Shown here: piece after piece, positions 33,600-41,896 of the stretch
Position numbering within the stretch: the first letter of the stretch is position 1
Layout: every line of letters starts with the position of its first letter
NCBI GenBank assembly: GCA_017961625.1
Contig: JAGCWY010000110.1
Coordinates: forward strand, 1-64,000
Length of the DNA stretch: 64,000 nt
Direction of reading: 5' to 3'
From: Ruminococcus sp.
GTDB taxonomy: Bacteria; Bacillota; Clostridia; Oscillospirales; Ruminococcaceae
Made by a program: the position numbers and the translations under genes
Notes under the pieces: generated by a model
Seen by the model: the letters and a program-made list of their open reading frames with translations, nothing else
What the model was told of the DNA's origin: nothing
The model's database searches: none

Positions 33600-33829
33600 A
33601 TGATGGATAAAGTTATTTTTCGCTTATCCTTTGTGGTATTGGTGACGTAATAATATGGTTTGAAATAAATTTACTTTGTGCTAAATCACATATTAGAAAA
33701 GCGGAGAAGAATAATAAAATTCCTGTTCTGAAAGGCTTGAGGTTAAACTTCATCACATTATTGCTTATAATACATTCCTTGTTTTTGTGGCTGGATATCG
33801 AACTGATAAACTGGGGCAGTCAGAATTGA
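33600..33829 (+). pseudogene. Frameshifted small membrane protein gene
   Basis: Frame one starts MMDKVIFRLSFVVLV and stops at 33649. A second frame is open to TGA 33827 and reads GIGDVIIWFEINLLCAKSHI.. and FITLLLIIHSLFLWLDIEL, with a membrane-like hydrophobic profile and a central KAEKNNK. The two pieces join well around 33622-33632, implying a single-base change. The remaining bases between GNAT and ybaK hold nothing else. Confidence 0.5.
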
Positions 33830-33858
33830 GTTGAAGACTTAATAAAAAAGGTGATAAA

Positions 33859-34350
33859 ATGGGTAAAGAACTAAAGACAAACGCAATGCGTTTTCTTGAT
33901 AAAAGCAAGATAGAGTACACCGTACAGACCTACGAATGCGAGGAGTTCATCGACGGTATCCACACAGCCGAAAAACTAGGGCAGCCTCTTGAAGAGACCT
34001 TCAAGACACTAGTAGCAAAGGGAAAGAGCAGTAACTATTACTGCTTCCTGCTTCCAGTGGCTCTTGAGCTGGATCTTAAAAAGGCAGCAAAGAGCGTTAA
34101 TGAGAAATCCGTGGAGCTTCTACACGTAAAGGACATAACTGCGGTAACAGGTTATGTACGCGGCGGCTGTACGCCTATAGGCATGAAGAAGCAGTTCATG
34201 ACAGTGGTTCATAACAGCGCCGAGACAATGTCTCAGTTTTACATAAGCGGCGGACGCATAGGCGTGCAGATACACCTCTCGCCTCAGGCCCTTGTAAAAG
34301 CGATACGTGGAAAATTCGAGGATATAATACTTCCGCAGGCTGAACAGTAA
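33859..34350 (+). CDS. ybaK: YbaK/EbsC-family aminoacyl-tRNA deacylase (Cys-tRNA(Pro) type)
   Basis: The 163-residue protein has the YbaK pattern: N-terminal MRFLDKSKIEYTVQTY, FKTLVAKGKSSNYYCFLLPVA, and GYVRGGCTPIGMKKQF, the conserved GxxxP loop. YbaK hydrolyses cysteine mischarged on tRNA-Pro. AAAAGGTGAT precedes ATG. It is followed by a CIRCE hairpin that may also terminate it. Confidence 0.88.
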   Translation: MGKELKTNAMRFLDKSKIEYTVQTYECEEFIDGIHTAEKLGQPLEETFKTLVAKGKSSNYYCFLLPVALELDLKKAAKSVNEKSVELLHVKDITAVTGYVRGGCTPIGMKKQFMTVVHNSAETMSQFYISGGRIGVQIHLSPQALVKAIRGKFEDIILPQAEQ

Positions 34351-34379
34351 GCCTTTTCTCAATAAGATAATTATCGTAA

Positions 34380-34406
34380 TTAGCACTCTCGTGGCGAGAG
34401 TGCTAA
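34380..34406. promoter_or_regulatory. CIRCE element (HrcA operator) upstream of hsp20
   Basis: TTAGCACTC-N9-GAGTGCTAA is an exact match to the HrcA operator consensus. The inverted repeat extends by AA and TCG to a 14-bp stem with a three-base loop followed by TTTT, so as RNA it could also terminate ybaK. A hsp20 promoter is not clear; TATACT at 34413 lies beside it. The 34407-34560 leader also holds a short ORF (MESAYYEENCIG at 34494) after AAAGGGAG, of doubtful meaning. Confidence 0.93.
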
Positions 34407-34561
34407 TTTTCATTATACTGTCACAGAACCTTGATATTCCTTTCAAAAAAGGGCTGTAATATATAGACAATGAAAGGAAAGGGAGCGATACCGATGGAAA
34501 GTGCATATTATGAGGAAAACTGCATAGGATAAATATGAAAAATTTATTGGAGGTATGAATT

Positions 34562-34987
34562 ATGTATGGACTTACACCCTTCGGCGGCACAGGCTTTGAT
34601 CTGTGGAACGCATTCAATGACTTTGACAAAAACTTCTTCGGCGGTAAAATGCCGCTGAACAACTGTCGTACTGATATCCGTGATGACGGAGACAAGTACA
34701 TCATGGAGTCTGAGCTTCCCGGCTTCGAGAAGGAGGACATCAAGCTCGACATCAACGGCTCACAGCTGACCATTGCGGCTGAGCACAGCACTAACAATGA
34801 TGAAAAGGACGATAAGGGCAATTATATCCGCCGTGAGAGGACATTTGGCTCGTATAAGAGGAGCTTCGATATCGGCGATATCAATACTGACGCTATCAGT
34901 GCGGAGTACAAGAATGGTATCCTCACCATTGAGCTGCCAAAGAAGGCTCTGGAAGCGCCTGTTGCCAAGCGTCTTGAGATAAAGTAA
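34562..34987 (+). CDS. Small heat shock protein Hsp20
   Basis: The 141-residue protein has an alpha-crystallin domain: DIRDDGDKYIMESELPGFEKEDIKLDINGSQLTI through the A-x-x-x-NGIL motif (EYKNGILTIELPK). It holds unfolding proteins as an ATP-independent chaperone. The upstream CIRCE predicts HrcA repression, which is less common for hsp20 than for groESL or dnaK. GGAGGT precedes ATG. Confidence 0.95.
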   Translation: MYGLTPFGGTGFDLWNAFNDFDKNFFGGKMPLNNCRTDIRDDGDKYIMESELPGFEKEDIKLDINGSQLTIAAEHSTNNDEKDDKGNYIRRERTFGSYKRSFDIGDINTDAISAEYKNGILTIELPKKALEAPVAKRLEIK

Positions 34988-35024
34988 TGGCTTGCCTTCC
35001 ATAAAATATAACACACCCTATACT

Positions 35025-35064
35025 GGGTCATGAAGAGACATTATCTCTTCGTGGCCCTTTTTTA
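35025..35064 (+). terminator. Intrinsic terminator after hsp20
   Basis: GGGTCATGAAGAGA pairs with TCTCTTCGTGGCCC, followed by seven Ts. Confidence 0.88.
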
Positions 35065-35102
35065 TAATTGCTTAATGATGAGTTATTAGTACTATTCACT
35101 AA

Positions 35103-35165
35103 ACACCGTGTACGGCAAGGGAGCGGTGGCTCGCTGCTTTATGCATGATTAACATTATGCGGTGT
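35103..35165 (+). ncRNA. Possible three-way-junction structured RNA
   Basis: ACACCG and CGGTGT close a 63-base segment that contains a GAGC-GGTG-GCTC hairpin extended by GCA/TGC and a GCAT/ATGC helix. TTGCTT-N16-TACTAT at 35068-35095 would start transcription near 35102. No known family is recognised. Confidence 0.3.
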
Positions 35166-35213
35166 GAAAATCCGTCGGAATGTACAAATCGCTTTCCTGT
35201 TAAAAATTAATTC

Positions 35214-35242
35214 TTCACTTTTTTGACTGAATATGCTATAAT
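35214..35242 (+). promoter_or_regulatory. Promoter of the HAD hydrolase gene
   Basis: TTCACT and TATAAT with a 17-base spacer, about 47 bases before the TTG start. Confidence 0.6.
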
Positions 35243-35288
35243 ATTATTATGAATATCCATGCGAAGATCACGGAGGTGACCGTAAAAA

Positions 35289-36116
35289 TTGAAAAGGCTC
35301 TATATCAGCGATCTTGACGGGACTCTGCTGGACCCTAAGCCTGAAATAACAGCCCGTACAGCTGAGGTCATCAACGCCTTGACAACAAGGGGAATGTTCT
35401 TTACATTTGCTACTGCAAGGTCAATATATTCGGCATTGCCGATAACATCGGCGCTGGATATAAATGTTCCGTGTATACTTATGAACGGCGTGAGTATTTA
35501 TGACATAAAAAACAAGAGTTACATAAAGAGCGAATTCATTGATCCGTCGGTCTCTGCGGAGCTGCTCCGCATATATAAGCGCCACGGCGTGGAATGTTTC
35601 ATGTACCGCATAGAAGAGGGTGCCCTGATCTGCTACTACTCCGAGCTCACCAGCAGGGTGATGAGAAGTTTTGCTGAGGTTAGAAAGCATGAGTACAAAA
35701 AGCCCTTTGTGCAGTGCCGCCTAGAGGACTATGCCGACGGGTATACAGTGTACTTTACCACAAGAGGACGCTATGAGGAGCTTCTGCCCGTAAAGCTGGA
35801 AGCCGAGAAGATAGCAGGCATAGACCATGCTTTCTACCTTGATGTATATGACGATTCGTGGTATCTGGAATTCTTTTCACACAAAGCCTCAAAGTCCAAC
35901 GGACTGCGCTTTCTTCGTGAGAAGTACGGCTTTGATGAGATAGCCGCATTCGGCGACAATCTCAACGACCTCCCTCTGTTTGCGGAAGCGGATATAAAAA
36001 TAGCAGTGGGCAATGCAAGGGACGAGGTAAAGGCTGCTGCAGACTATGTAATCGGCACTAACTCCGATGACGGAGTTGCAAGGTGGCTGCTTGATGAAAT
36101 AAAAGTTGAGAATTGA
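35289..36116 (+). CDS. HAD-superfamily Cof-type phosphatase
   Basis: The 275-residue protein has motif I SDLDGTLLDP (nucleophile Asp), FATARS (motif II), a type IIB cap, Lys in HKASKSNGLRFL (motif III), and FGDNLNDLPLF (motif IV). Cof-type enzymes dephosphorylate sugar phosphates, FMN or PLP; the substrate is unknown. Translation starts at TTG 35289 with GGAGGTG ten bases upstream. Confidence 0.9.
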   Translation: MKRLYISDLDGTLLDPKPEITARTAEVINALTTRGMFFTFATARSIYSALPITSALDINVPCILMNGVSIYDIKNKSYIKSEFIDPSVSAELLRIYKRHGVECFMYRIEEGALICYYSELTSRVMRSFAEVRKHEYKKPFVQCRLEDYADGYTVYFTTRGRYEELLPVKLEAEKIAGIDHAFYLDVYDDSWYLEFFSHKASKSNGLRFLREKYGFDEIAAFGDNLNDLPLFAEADIKIAVGNARDEVKAAADYVIGTNSDDGVARWLLDEIKVEN

Positions 36117-36248
36117 GAGTTTAAGGTTGTGGTGTCACCTGCGGCGGATTTTTAAATAATATGAGCGCAGCTAACACAATTACGTCAACTCTTCGCTCTC
36201 AACTGACATAGATATGATAATCTTTAACATGAAAGGAAAATACATAAG

Positions 36249-37979
36249 ATGAAGAAATTAATGCTGGGAAACGAAGCCTTTGCAAGAGGCTTATATGAAG
36301 CGGGCTGCCGCGTAGTATCGAGCTACCCCGGTACACCGTCCACAGAGATAACCGAGGAGGTCGCAAAGTACGACGAGGTGTATGCAGAGTGGGCTCCCAA
36401 TGAGAAGGTCGCTATGGAGACAGCTCTTGGAGCTTCCATCGCAGGTGCAAGGAGCTTCTGCGGAATGAAGCACGTTGGTCTCAACGTAGCCGCAGACCCG
36501 CTGTATACAGCAGGATATACAGGAGTAAACGCAGGTATGGTCATCGCAGTTGCCGATGATCAGGGTATGCATTCCTCCCAGAACGAGCAGGACAGCCGTC
36601 ACCATGCTATAGCTTCAAAGGTGCCCATGCTGGAGCCCTCTGATTCCACAGAATGTAAGGAGTTCGTCAAGCTTGCCTTCGAGCTTTCGGAGAAGTACGA
36701 CGCACCGTTCATAGTAAGAATGTCCACAAGAGTTGCTCACTCGCAGAGCATAGTCGAAATGGAGGACAGGCAGGAGCTTCCGCTTAAGGACTACGAAAAG
36801 ACCCCCAGCAAGTTCGTTATGATGCCTGCTTATGCAAAGGGCAGACATGTATTTGTTGAGGAACGCACAAAGAAGCTCACAGAGTATGCAGAGACAACTC
36901 CTCTAAACCGTGTTGAGATATCCGACAAGGCTGAGTTCGGCGTTATCACCAACGGAGCCGCTTACCAGTACGTAAAGGAAGCTCTAGGCGACAAGGCTTC
37001 CGTACTTAAGCTGGGTATGGTAAATCCTCTCCCTGTAAAACTGATACAGGACTTCGCAAAGAAGTATGAGCAGGTATACGTTATCGAGGAACTTGACGGC
37101 ATCATCGAGACCCACTGCCGCAATATAGGCGTGAACAACGTAAAGGGTAAGGAAATATTCGGCTATATTGGAGAACTTCCACAGTCTGTCATTGCTGAGA
37201 AACTTCTCGGTGTGAAGAAGGAGTTCACGGCGCTTGAAGATGAGATCCCTGTACGTCCTCCCGTTATGTGTGCAGGATGTCCACATAGAGGACTGTTCTA
37301 CTGCCTGAAAAAGCTTGGTGTTACGGTATCCGGAGATATTGGTTGCTACACTCTCGGAGCAGCCGCACCTCTTAACGCTATAGATACAACAATTTGTATG
37401 GGTGCTTCCATATCAGGACTTCACGGTTTCAACAAGGCAAGAGGAGCAGAGTCCGAGCACAAGAGCGTAGCAGTTATCGGCGATTCCACCTTTATGCACA
37501 GCGGCATGACAGGTCTTGTGAATATCGCTTACAATAATTCAAATTCAACAGTTATCATACTTGATAACTCTATCACAGGTATGACAGGTCATCAGCAGAA
37601 CCCCACCACAGGCAAGAACCTCAAGGGCGATCCTGCTGCGGCAGTAAACCTTGAAGAGCTCTGCAAGGCTATCGGAATAAAGCGTGTAAGAGTTACCGAT
37701 CCTTACAAGCTTGCCGAGACAGAGGCTGCTATAAAGGAAGAGCTTGCAGCGGATGAGGCTTCTGTTATCATCTCACGCCGTCCCTGTGCTCTTCTTAAGT
37801 ACGTAAAGCACAATCCTCCCGTAAAGGTGAATACAGACAAGTGCGTAGGCTGCAAGATGTGCATGAAGCTTGGATGTCCCGCTATCTCAATGCGTGACGG
37901 CAAGGCAGTAGTTGACCATACACTCTGCGTAGGCTGCGGAATTTGCCAGGAGCAGTGCAAGGTTGGAGCTATTGAATAA
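36249..37979 (+). CDS. iorA: Indolepyruvate:ferredoxin oxidoreductase, alpha subunit
   Basis: The 576-residue subunit binds thiamine pyrophosphate and two [4Fe-4S] clusters. The N-terminus has SSYPGTPSTEI, the TPP domain has GDIGCYTLGAAAPL..DTTICMGASISG and GDSTFMHSG, and the C-terminus carries CVGCKMCMKLGCP and CVGCGICQEQC. IOR converts arylpyruvates to aryl-CoA plus CO2 with ferredoxin reduction, or runs in reverse. It starts an operon with iorB and paaK, fitting arylacetate assimilation. Confidence 0.95.
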   Translation: MKKLMLGNEAFARGLYEAGCRVVSSYPGTPSTEITEEVAKYDEVYAEWAPNEKVAMETALGASIAGARSFCGMKHVGLNVAADPLYTAGYTGVNAGMVIAVADDQGMHSSQNEQDSRHHAIASKVPMLEPSDSTECKEFVKLAFELSEKYDAPFIVRMSTRVAHSQSIVEMEDRQELPLKDYEKTPSKFVMMPAYAKGRHVFVEERTKKLTEYAETTPLNRVEISDKAEFGVITNGAAYQYVKEALGDKASVLKLGMVNPLPVKLIQDFAKKYEQVYVIEELDGIIETHCRNIGVNNVKGKEIFGYIGELPQSVIAEKLLGVKKEFTALEDEIPVRPPVMCAGCPHRGLFYCLKKLGVTVSGDIGCYTLGAAAPLNAIDTTICMGASISGLHGFNKARGAESEHKSVAVIGDSTFMHSGMTGLVNIAYNNSNSTVIILDNSITGMTGHQQNPTTGKNLKGDPAAAVNLEELCKAIGIKRVRVTDPYKLAETEAAIKEELAADEASVIISRRPCALLKYVKHNPPVKVNTDKCVGCKMCMKLGCPAISMRDGKAVVDHTLCVGCGICQEQCKVGAIE

Positions 37980-38071
37980 TCAGTGAGCAGAAAGTAGAAA
38001 TTATATCTAAGCACTATGCACTGACCATTAAGAAACTGATTTCTTTTATCAATTTTATAAAGGGAAAAAAT

Positions 38072-38467
38072 ATGCTACAGATGAATATATATGAGGAATT
38101 CGTTCACTGGCTGGACGATCTCCTTGAAAACAACGATATGCCCGAGGAAACAAAGGCGTTCTGCTTCAATCTCTATGAGGAATCTGAGGAGGAGCATATA
38201 TACGCAGTACAGCTCGTAGCGACCTGCGAGTTCGACCCGGATGATAAGGAGGGCGAATGGGCCTGCGAGGAGGTATGGAGCTGCGAGGAGAATATCTTCA
38301 CTGTTGATACTTCCGACGAGGACGATACAGGACGCGAACACGCACAGGTCCTCATAAAGGAAATGACTGAGGAGTACCTGAAAAACGGGAAATACAGTGA
38401 CATTATCAAGGGAGCAGAGGGCGTTGCTATTGGCTTTGTTGATGGCGATCTCGAACTGGTCTCGTGA
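38072..38467 (+). CDS. Acidic hypothetical protein between iorA and iorB
   Basis: The 131-residue protein is very acidic, with many Glu and Asp (YEESEEEHIY, CEFDPDDKEGEWACEEVWSCEE). It has no membrane helix and no recognised domain. A WACEEVWSCEENIF stretch suggests a folded core. Close spacing to iorB and same-strand context support a real gene. It may be linked to the IOR system or simply inserted; no function is claimed. Confidence 0.6.
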   Translation: MLQMNIYEEFVHWLDDLLENNDMPEETKAFCFNLYEESEEEHIYAVQLVATCEFDPDDKEGEWACEEVWSCEENIFTVDTSDEDDTGREHAQVLIKEMTEEYLKNGKYSDIIKGAEGVAIGFVDGDLELVS

Positions 38468-38518
38468 GCAGTGCGGCAGGGCACGAAAGTAAATTTCAAC
38501 TTTAAGGAGTAATATAAA

Positions 38519-39091
38519 ATGGAAACTAAATCTATAATGATAGTCGGAGTCGGCGGACAGGGTTCGCTGCTCGCTTCGAGGCTTCTGGGAAATGTGCTGC
38601 TTGCACAGGGCTATGACGTAAAGGTCAGTGAGGTCCACGGAATGTCTCAGAGAGGCGGCTCCGTTGTCACTTATGTAAAGTACGGCGAGAAGGTATACTC
38701 TCCCGTTATCGAAAAGGGTGAGGCGGACGCTGTTATATCCTTCGAGCTCCTCGAAGCAGCAAGGTGTCTCCCTTACCTTAAGAAGGGCGGAAAGCTAATA
38801 ACCTCCACGCAGCAGATAGACCCAATGCCAGTCATCACAGGTGTTGCAAAGTATCCCGAGAATCTCGTGGACAAGCTCAGGGCGGCAGGAGCCGAGATAG
38901 TTGCTGTGGACGCTCTTTCACTGGCTGAACAGGCAGGTACGGCAAAGGCTTCAAACGTAGTTCTCATGGGTGTTCTTGCTTCACGTATGGACTATCCCGA
39001 CGAGCTTTGGCAGAAGGCACTGGAGCAGTGCGTGCCGGCTAAGTTCCTCGAACTTAATAAAAAAGCTTTTGAGCTCGGAAAGAACGCTTAA
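38519..39091 (+). CDS. iorB: Indolepyruvate:ferredoxin oxidoreductase, beta subunit
   Basis: The 190-residue gamma-domain subunit has IMIVGVGGQGSLLASRLLGNVLLAQGYDVKVSEVHGMSQRGGSV, the conserved GxGGQG and SQRGG motifs of 2-oxoacid:ferredoxin oxidoreductases. It forms the heterodimer with IorA. AAGGAG precedes the start. Confidence 0.95.
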   Translation: METKSIMIVGVGGQGSLLASRLLGNVLLAQGYDVKVSEVHGMSQRGGSVVTYVKYGEKVYSPVIEKGEADAVISFELLEAARCLPYLKKGGKLITSTQQIDPMPVITGVAKYPENLVDKLRAAGAEIVAVDALSLAEQAGTAKASNVVLMGVLASRMDYPDELWQKALEQCVPAKFLELNKKAFELGKNA

Positions 39092-39149
39092 AACTGCAAA
39101 TAAAGAAATGTGATGCACAAATTTTCTTTCATATAAAAGATGTTGTGCT

Positions 39150-39194
39150 CCCTGAACGCAGTTCAGGGCAATAACCGTCTTACGGTGGTTATTG
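39150..39194 (+). other. Two consecutive hairpins in the iorB-paaK gap
   Basis: CCCTGAAC-GCA-GTTCAGGG (39150-39168) is followed by AATAACC...GGTTATT (39171-39194). Neither has a T-tract, so they may stabilise or process the transcript before paaK. Confidence 0.45.
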
Positions 39195-39241
39195 AGTACA
39201 CATTGATTATAAATCTCATTAACTTAAGGAGTCGAAGTCCA

Positions 39242-40549
39242 ATGGAAAAATATTGGAACAAAGAGATCGAATGTATGTCACGTGAGAAAATGAAAAAGCT
39301 CCAGGACGAGCGTCTCGTGGCTCAGGTAAAGCACGTATATGAAAACGTGAAGTACTACCGCGATCTCATGGACAAAAAGGGCGTCAAGCCTGAGGACATC
39401 AAGGGAACAGAGGATCTTCACAAGCTGCCATTCCTTAGCAAGGCTGATCTTCGTGACGCATATCCCTACGGCTTGCTTGCGAAACCCCTCAGTGAATGTG
39501 TGAGGATACATTCTACCAGCGGCACCACAGGCAAGAGAGTAGTTGCTTTTTATACGCAGAACGATGTAGACATGTGGGATGAATGTTGCGCAAGAGCTAT
39601 AACTGCGGCAGGTGGAACAAATGAGGACGTTGTTCAGGTAGCTTACGGCTACGGACTGTTTACCGGCGGTATGGGACTGCACGGCGGCTCTCACAAGGTA
39701 GGTTCACTTACACTGCCTATGAGCTCAGGAAATACCGAAAGGCAGATACAGTTCATGCAGGATCTCGGTGCGACGATACTTTGCTGTACTCCTTCTTATG
39801 CAGCTTATATAGGAGAAACTCTTCATGATATGGGGCTTTCTCCCGACGATATCAAGCTCAAGGCTGGTATCTTCGGAGCTGAGCCGTGGACTGAGGAGAT
39901 GCGCCGCTCTATTGAGAAGTCGCTTGGAATCAAGGCTTTCGATATCTATGGCCTTACCGAGTCAAGCGGTCCTGGCGTTGCATTCGAGTGCTCAGAGCAG
40001 TCAGGTATGCATATCAACGAGGACAATTTTATCCCCGAGATAATTGATCCGGATACAGGAGAGGTTCTCCCTGAGGGAGAGGTTGGAGAGCTTGTATTCA
40101 CAAGCATCACCAAGGAAGCCTTCCCGCTTCTCAGGTATCGCACTCGTGATCTATGCGTACTTAGCAGGAAAAAGTGCTCATGCGGACGCACGCTTATAAA
40201 AATGGCGAAGCCTATGGGCAGAAGCGATGATATGATGATAATCCGCGGAGTAAACGTATTCCCTTCACAGATAGAAACAGTTCTCATAGAACAGGGATAT
40301 TCACCGAATTATCTTATCGAAGTTGACCGTGTCAACAATACGGATACTCTTGATATCAGCGTTGAGATGAACCCCGAGCAGTTCTCGGACAAGGTAAAGG
40401 ATATGCAGAAGCAGGAGCGCGATCTTGCCGTTGCTATCAAGACCATGCTGGGTATAAACCCCAAGGTTCATCTTGTATCGCCTAAATCAATAACACGAAG
40501 CGAGGGTAAGGCTGTACGAGTTGTCGACAGACGAAAGCTTCACGATTAA
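39242..40549 (+). CDS. paaK: Phenylacetate-CoA ligase
   Basis: The 435-residue adenylate-forming enzyme has STSGTTGKRVVAFYT (P-loop), YGYGLFTGGMGLHGG, DIYGLTESSGPGVAFEC, and RSDDMMIIRGVNVFP, the PaaK signature. It activates phenylacetate or indoleacetate with ATP and CoA. Next to IOR, the aryl-CoA would be reductively carboxylated to the arylpyruvate, the route used by rumen bacteria to make Phe and Trp from aryl acids. ATG 39242 follows AAGGAG. Confidence 0.94.
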   Translation: MEKYWNKEIECMSREKMKKLQDERLVAQVKHVYENVKYYRDLMDKKGVKPEDIKGTEDLHKLPFLSKADLRDAYPYGLLAKPLSECVRIHSTSGTTGKRVVAFYTQNDVDMWDECCARAITAAGGTNEDVVQVAYGYGLFTGGMGLHGGSHKVGSLTLPMSSGNTERQIQFMQDLGATILCCTPSYAAYIGETLHDMGLSPDDIKLKAGIFGAEPWTEEMRRSIEKSLGIKAFDIYGLTESSGPGVAFECSEQSGMHINEDNFIPEIIDPDTGEVLPEGEVGELVFTSITKEAFPLLRYRTRDLCVLSRKKCSCGRTLIKMAKPMGRSDDMMIIRGVNVFPSQIETVLIEQGYSPNYLIEVDRVNNTDTLDISVEMNPEQFSDKVKDMQKQERDLAVAIKTMLGINPKVHLVSPKSITRSEGKAVRVVDRRKLHD

Positions 40550-40617
40550 GGTTTGAGCAGAAGCGTCATCGACGCTGCTGTTGAAATATTTCTACTTATT
40601 TTAAGGAGGTTTCATTT

Positions 40618-40857
40618 ATGAAAATCAGATTGTTTTCCACAAATTATATGCCGGAGCAGGAGAAATACCAGAGGTTCGCTGCATTTGAAAATGAACTGAA
40701 TCAGTTCATTCAGGGGGTTAAGGTCATCGACATCAAGTACAGTACAGCGGCAGGACTCTGCCATGACGCTCAGACCCATGTAAACGAGTACGTTGACGAG
40801 CACTCAGTTCTCGTAATGTATGAGGACCTTCCAAAGACAACTGCAAAGAAAAAGTGA
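40618..40857 (+). CDS. Small Cse60-like protein
   Basis: The 79-residue protein starts MKIRLFSTNYMPEQEKYQRF and has the VIDIKYSTAA segment and C-terminal HSVLVMYED strand typical of the short Cse60 sporulation-associated family. B. subtilis Cse60 is a sigma-E-dependent protein of unknown function. Here it sits between paaK and an ACT protein, so sporulation is not implied. A strong AAGGAGG precedes ATG. Confidence 0.65.
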   Translation: MKIRLFSTNYMPEQEKYQRFAAFENELNQFIQGVKVIDIKYSTAAGLCHDAQTHVNEYVDEHSVLVMYEDLPKTTAKKK

Positions 40858-40903
40858 TCCTTCACGGCGTTGAAAATATCCTGACTTGAAGGAGGAAGAT
40901 CTT

Positions 40904-41338
40904 ATGTCGAATGTAAGACAGATCTCAGTTTTTATAGACAATAAACCCAATCAGCTGGCAGGCGTCATGAGAATGATGAAGGAGAGCAAGATTAACGCAA
41001 GGGCTCTCACAGTTGCCGACACAAAGGATTTCGGTATTCTCCGTATGATAGTCAACGATACCGATAAGGCGGTGGAGAAGCTGAAGGCAGCTTCCTTTGC
41101 CGTGGCTGTAACAGAGATAGTTGCAATATCTATCCCTGATTCACCAGGTCAGCTCAGCCGTGTGCTGGATATACTCGGAAGCAGGAACGTAAATATAGAA
41201 TATCTCTATACGTTCCTCGGCAAATCGGACAGATCGGTCTCGTTTGTCATCAGGGTTGACGACAACGAAAACGCTTCGGAAGCTCTGACTGACGGGGGTA
41301 TTATTCAGCTTACCGAAAATGATATTGCTGAGATGTAA
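40904..41338 (+). CDS. Tandem ACT-domain amino-acid-binding protein
   Basis: The 144-residue protein has two ACT domains: QISVFIDNKPNQLAGVMRMMKESKINARALTV.. and AISIPDSPGQLSRVLDILGSRNVNIEYLY... ACT pairs bind amino acids such as Phe or Tyr to regulate partners. Its position at the end of iorA-iorB-paaK is often seen, so it may sense aromatic amino acids for this pathway. The ATG follows AAGGAGGA. Confidence 0.88.
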   Translation: MSNVRQISVFIDNKPNQLAGVMRMMKESKINARALTVADTKDFGILRMIVNDTDKAVEKLKAASFAVAVTEIVAISIPDSPGQLSRVLDILGSRNVNIEYLYTFLGKSDRSVSFVIRVDDNENASEALTDGGIIQLTENDIAEM

Positions 41339-41384
41339 GGGTTGCACAAAAAGGATGTCTGCTTGTAAATTTTTTTGAAAACGC

Positions 41385-41414
41385 TTGACATAATTCCTGT
41401 GGATGTTGTATAAT
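41385..41414 (+). promoter_or_regulatory. Promoter of the zinc-ribbon gene
   Basis: TTGACA and TATAAT with an 18-base spacer, 48 bases before the start. Confidence 0.75.
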
Positions 41415-41461
41415 ATCTATGTAAGATTTAGCGAGAAATTTTTCGACAGGAGTGATGGGAA

Positions 41462-41896
41462 ATGGGTATTCTCGATAAATTTAATGACGCAAGCAGAGGC
41501 GTTTCGGAGAAGGCTAAAAATATTTCGGAGGCTAATAATCTTAAAAGGAAGATCCTCTATGAAGAGGAAAGAATCGTGGAGATCTTCACTGATATCGGCA
41601 AGAAATACTACAAGGATCACGGAGAGGACCCTGAAGGTCTCAAGGTTCTTTGTGATGATATAGATACAAGACGCAGAAGAATAAAGAAGATGAGATATGA
41701 GCTCAACGGCATCAGAGGCTATAAGGTATGTCCCAAGTGCGACGCGGAGGTCAATGAACGCTTCCAGTTCTGCGGACGTTGCGGCGCAAGACTTCCTGAT
41801 ATCGAGGACGAGGACTTCATGTCACTTGAGCCTAATGATTATTACACGGAAAGCAGCAATAACTTCTTCAACGCTGATCCAAACAAGAATTATTGA
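41462..41896 (+). CDS. Coiled-coil zinc-ribbon protein
   Basis: The 144-residue protein has a charged helical N-terminal part (NNLKRKILYEEERIVEIFTDIGKKYYKDH) and a zinc ribbon with two CxxC pairs (CPKCDAEV and CGRCGARL). The C-terminus is acidic. Such zinc-ribbon proteins are common in Firmicutes and uncharacterised. It is monocistronic, with promoter and terminator. Confidence 0.75.
   Translation: MGILDKFNDASRGVSEKAKNISEANNLKRKILYEEERIVEIFTDIGKKYYKDHGEDPEGLKVLCDDIDTRRRRIKKMRYELNGIRGYKVCPKCDAEVNERFQFCGRCGARLPDIEDEDFMSLEPNDYYTESSNNFFNADPNKNY

Noticed and set aside
35249..35320. Leaderless ORF MNIHAKITEVTVK before the HAD gene
   Set aside because: It overlaps the HAD ribosome site and coding start in another frame; coding evidence is weak.
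39140..39241. N-terminal extension of paaK
   Set aside because: The extension is made of two hairpins and lacks a ribosome site; ATG 39242 after AAGGAG gives the normal family start.
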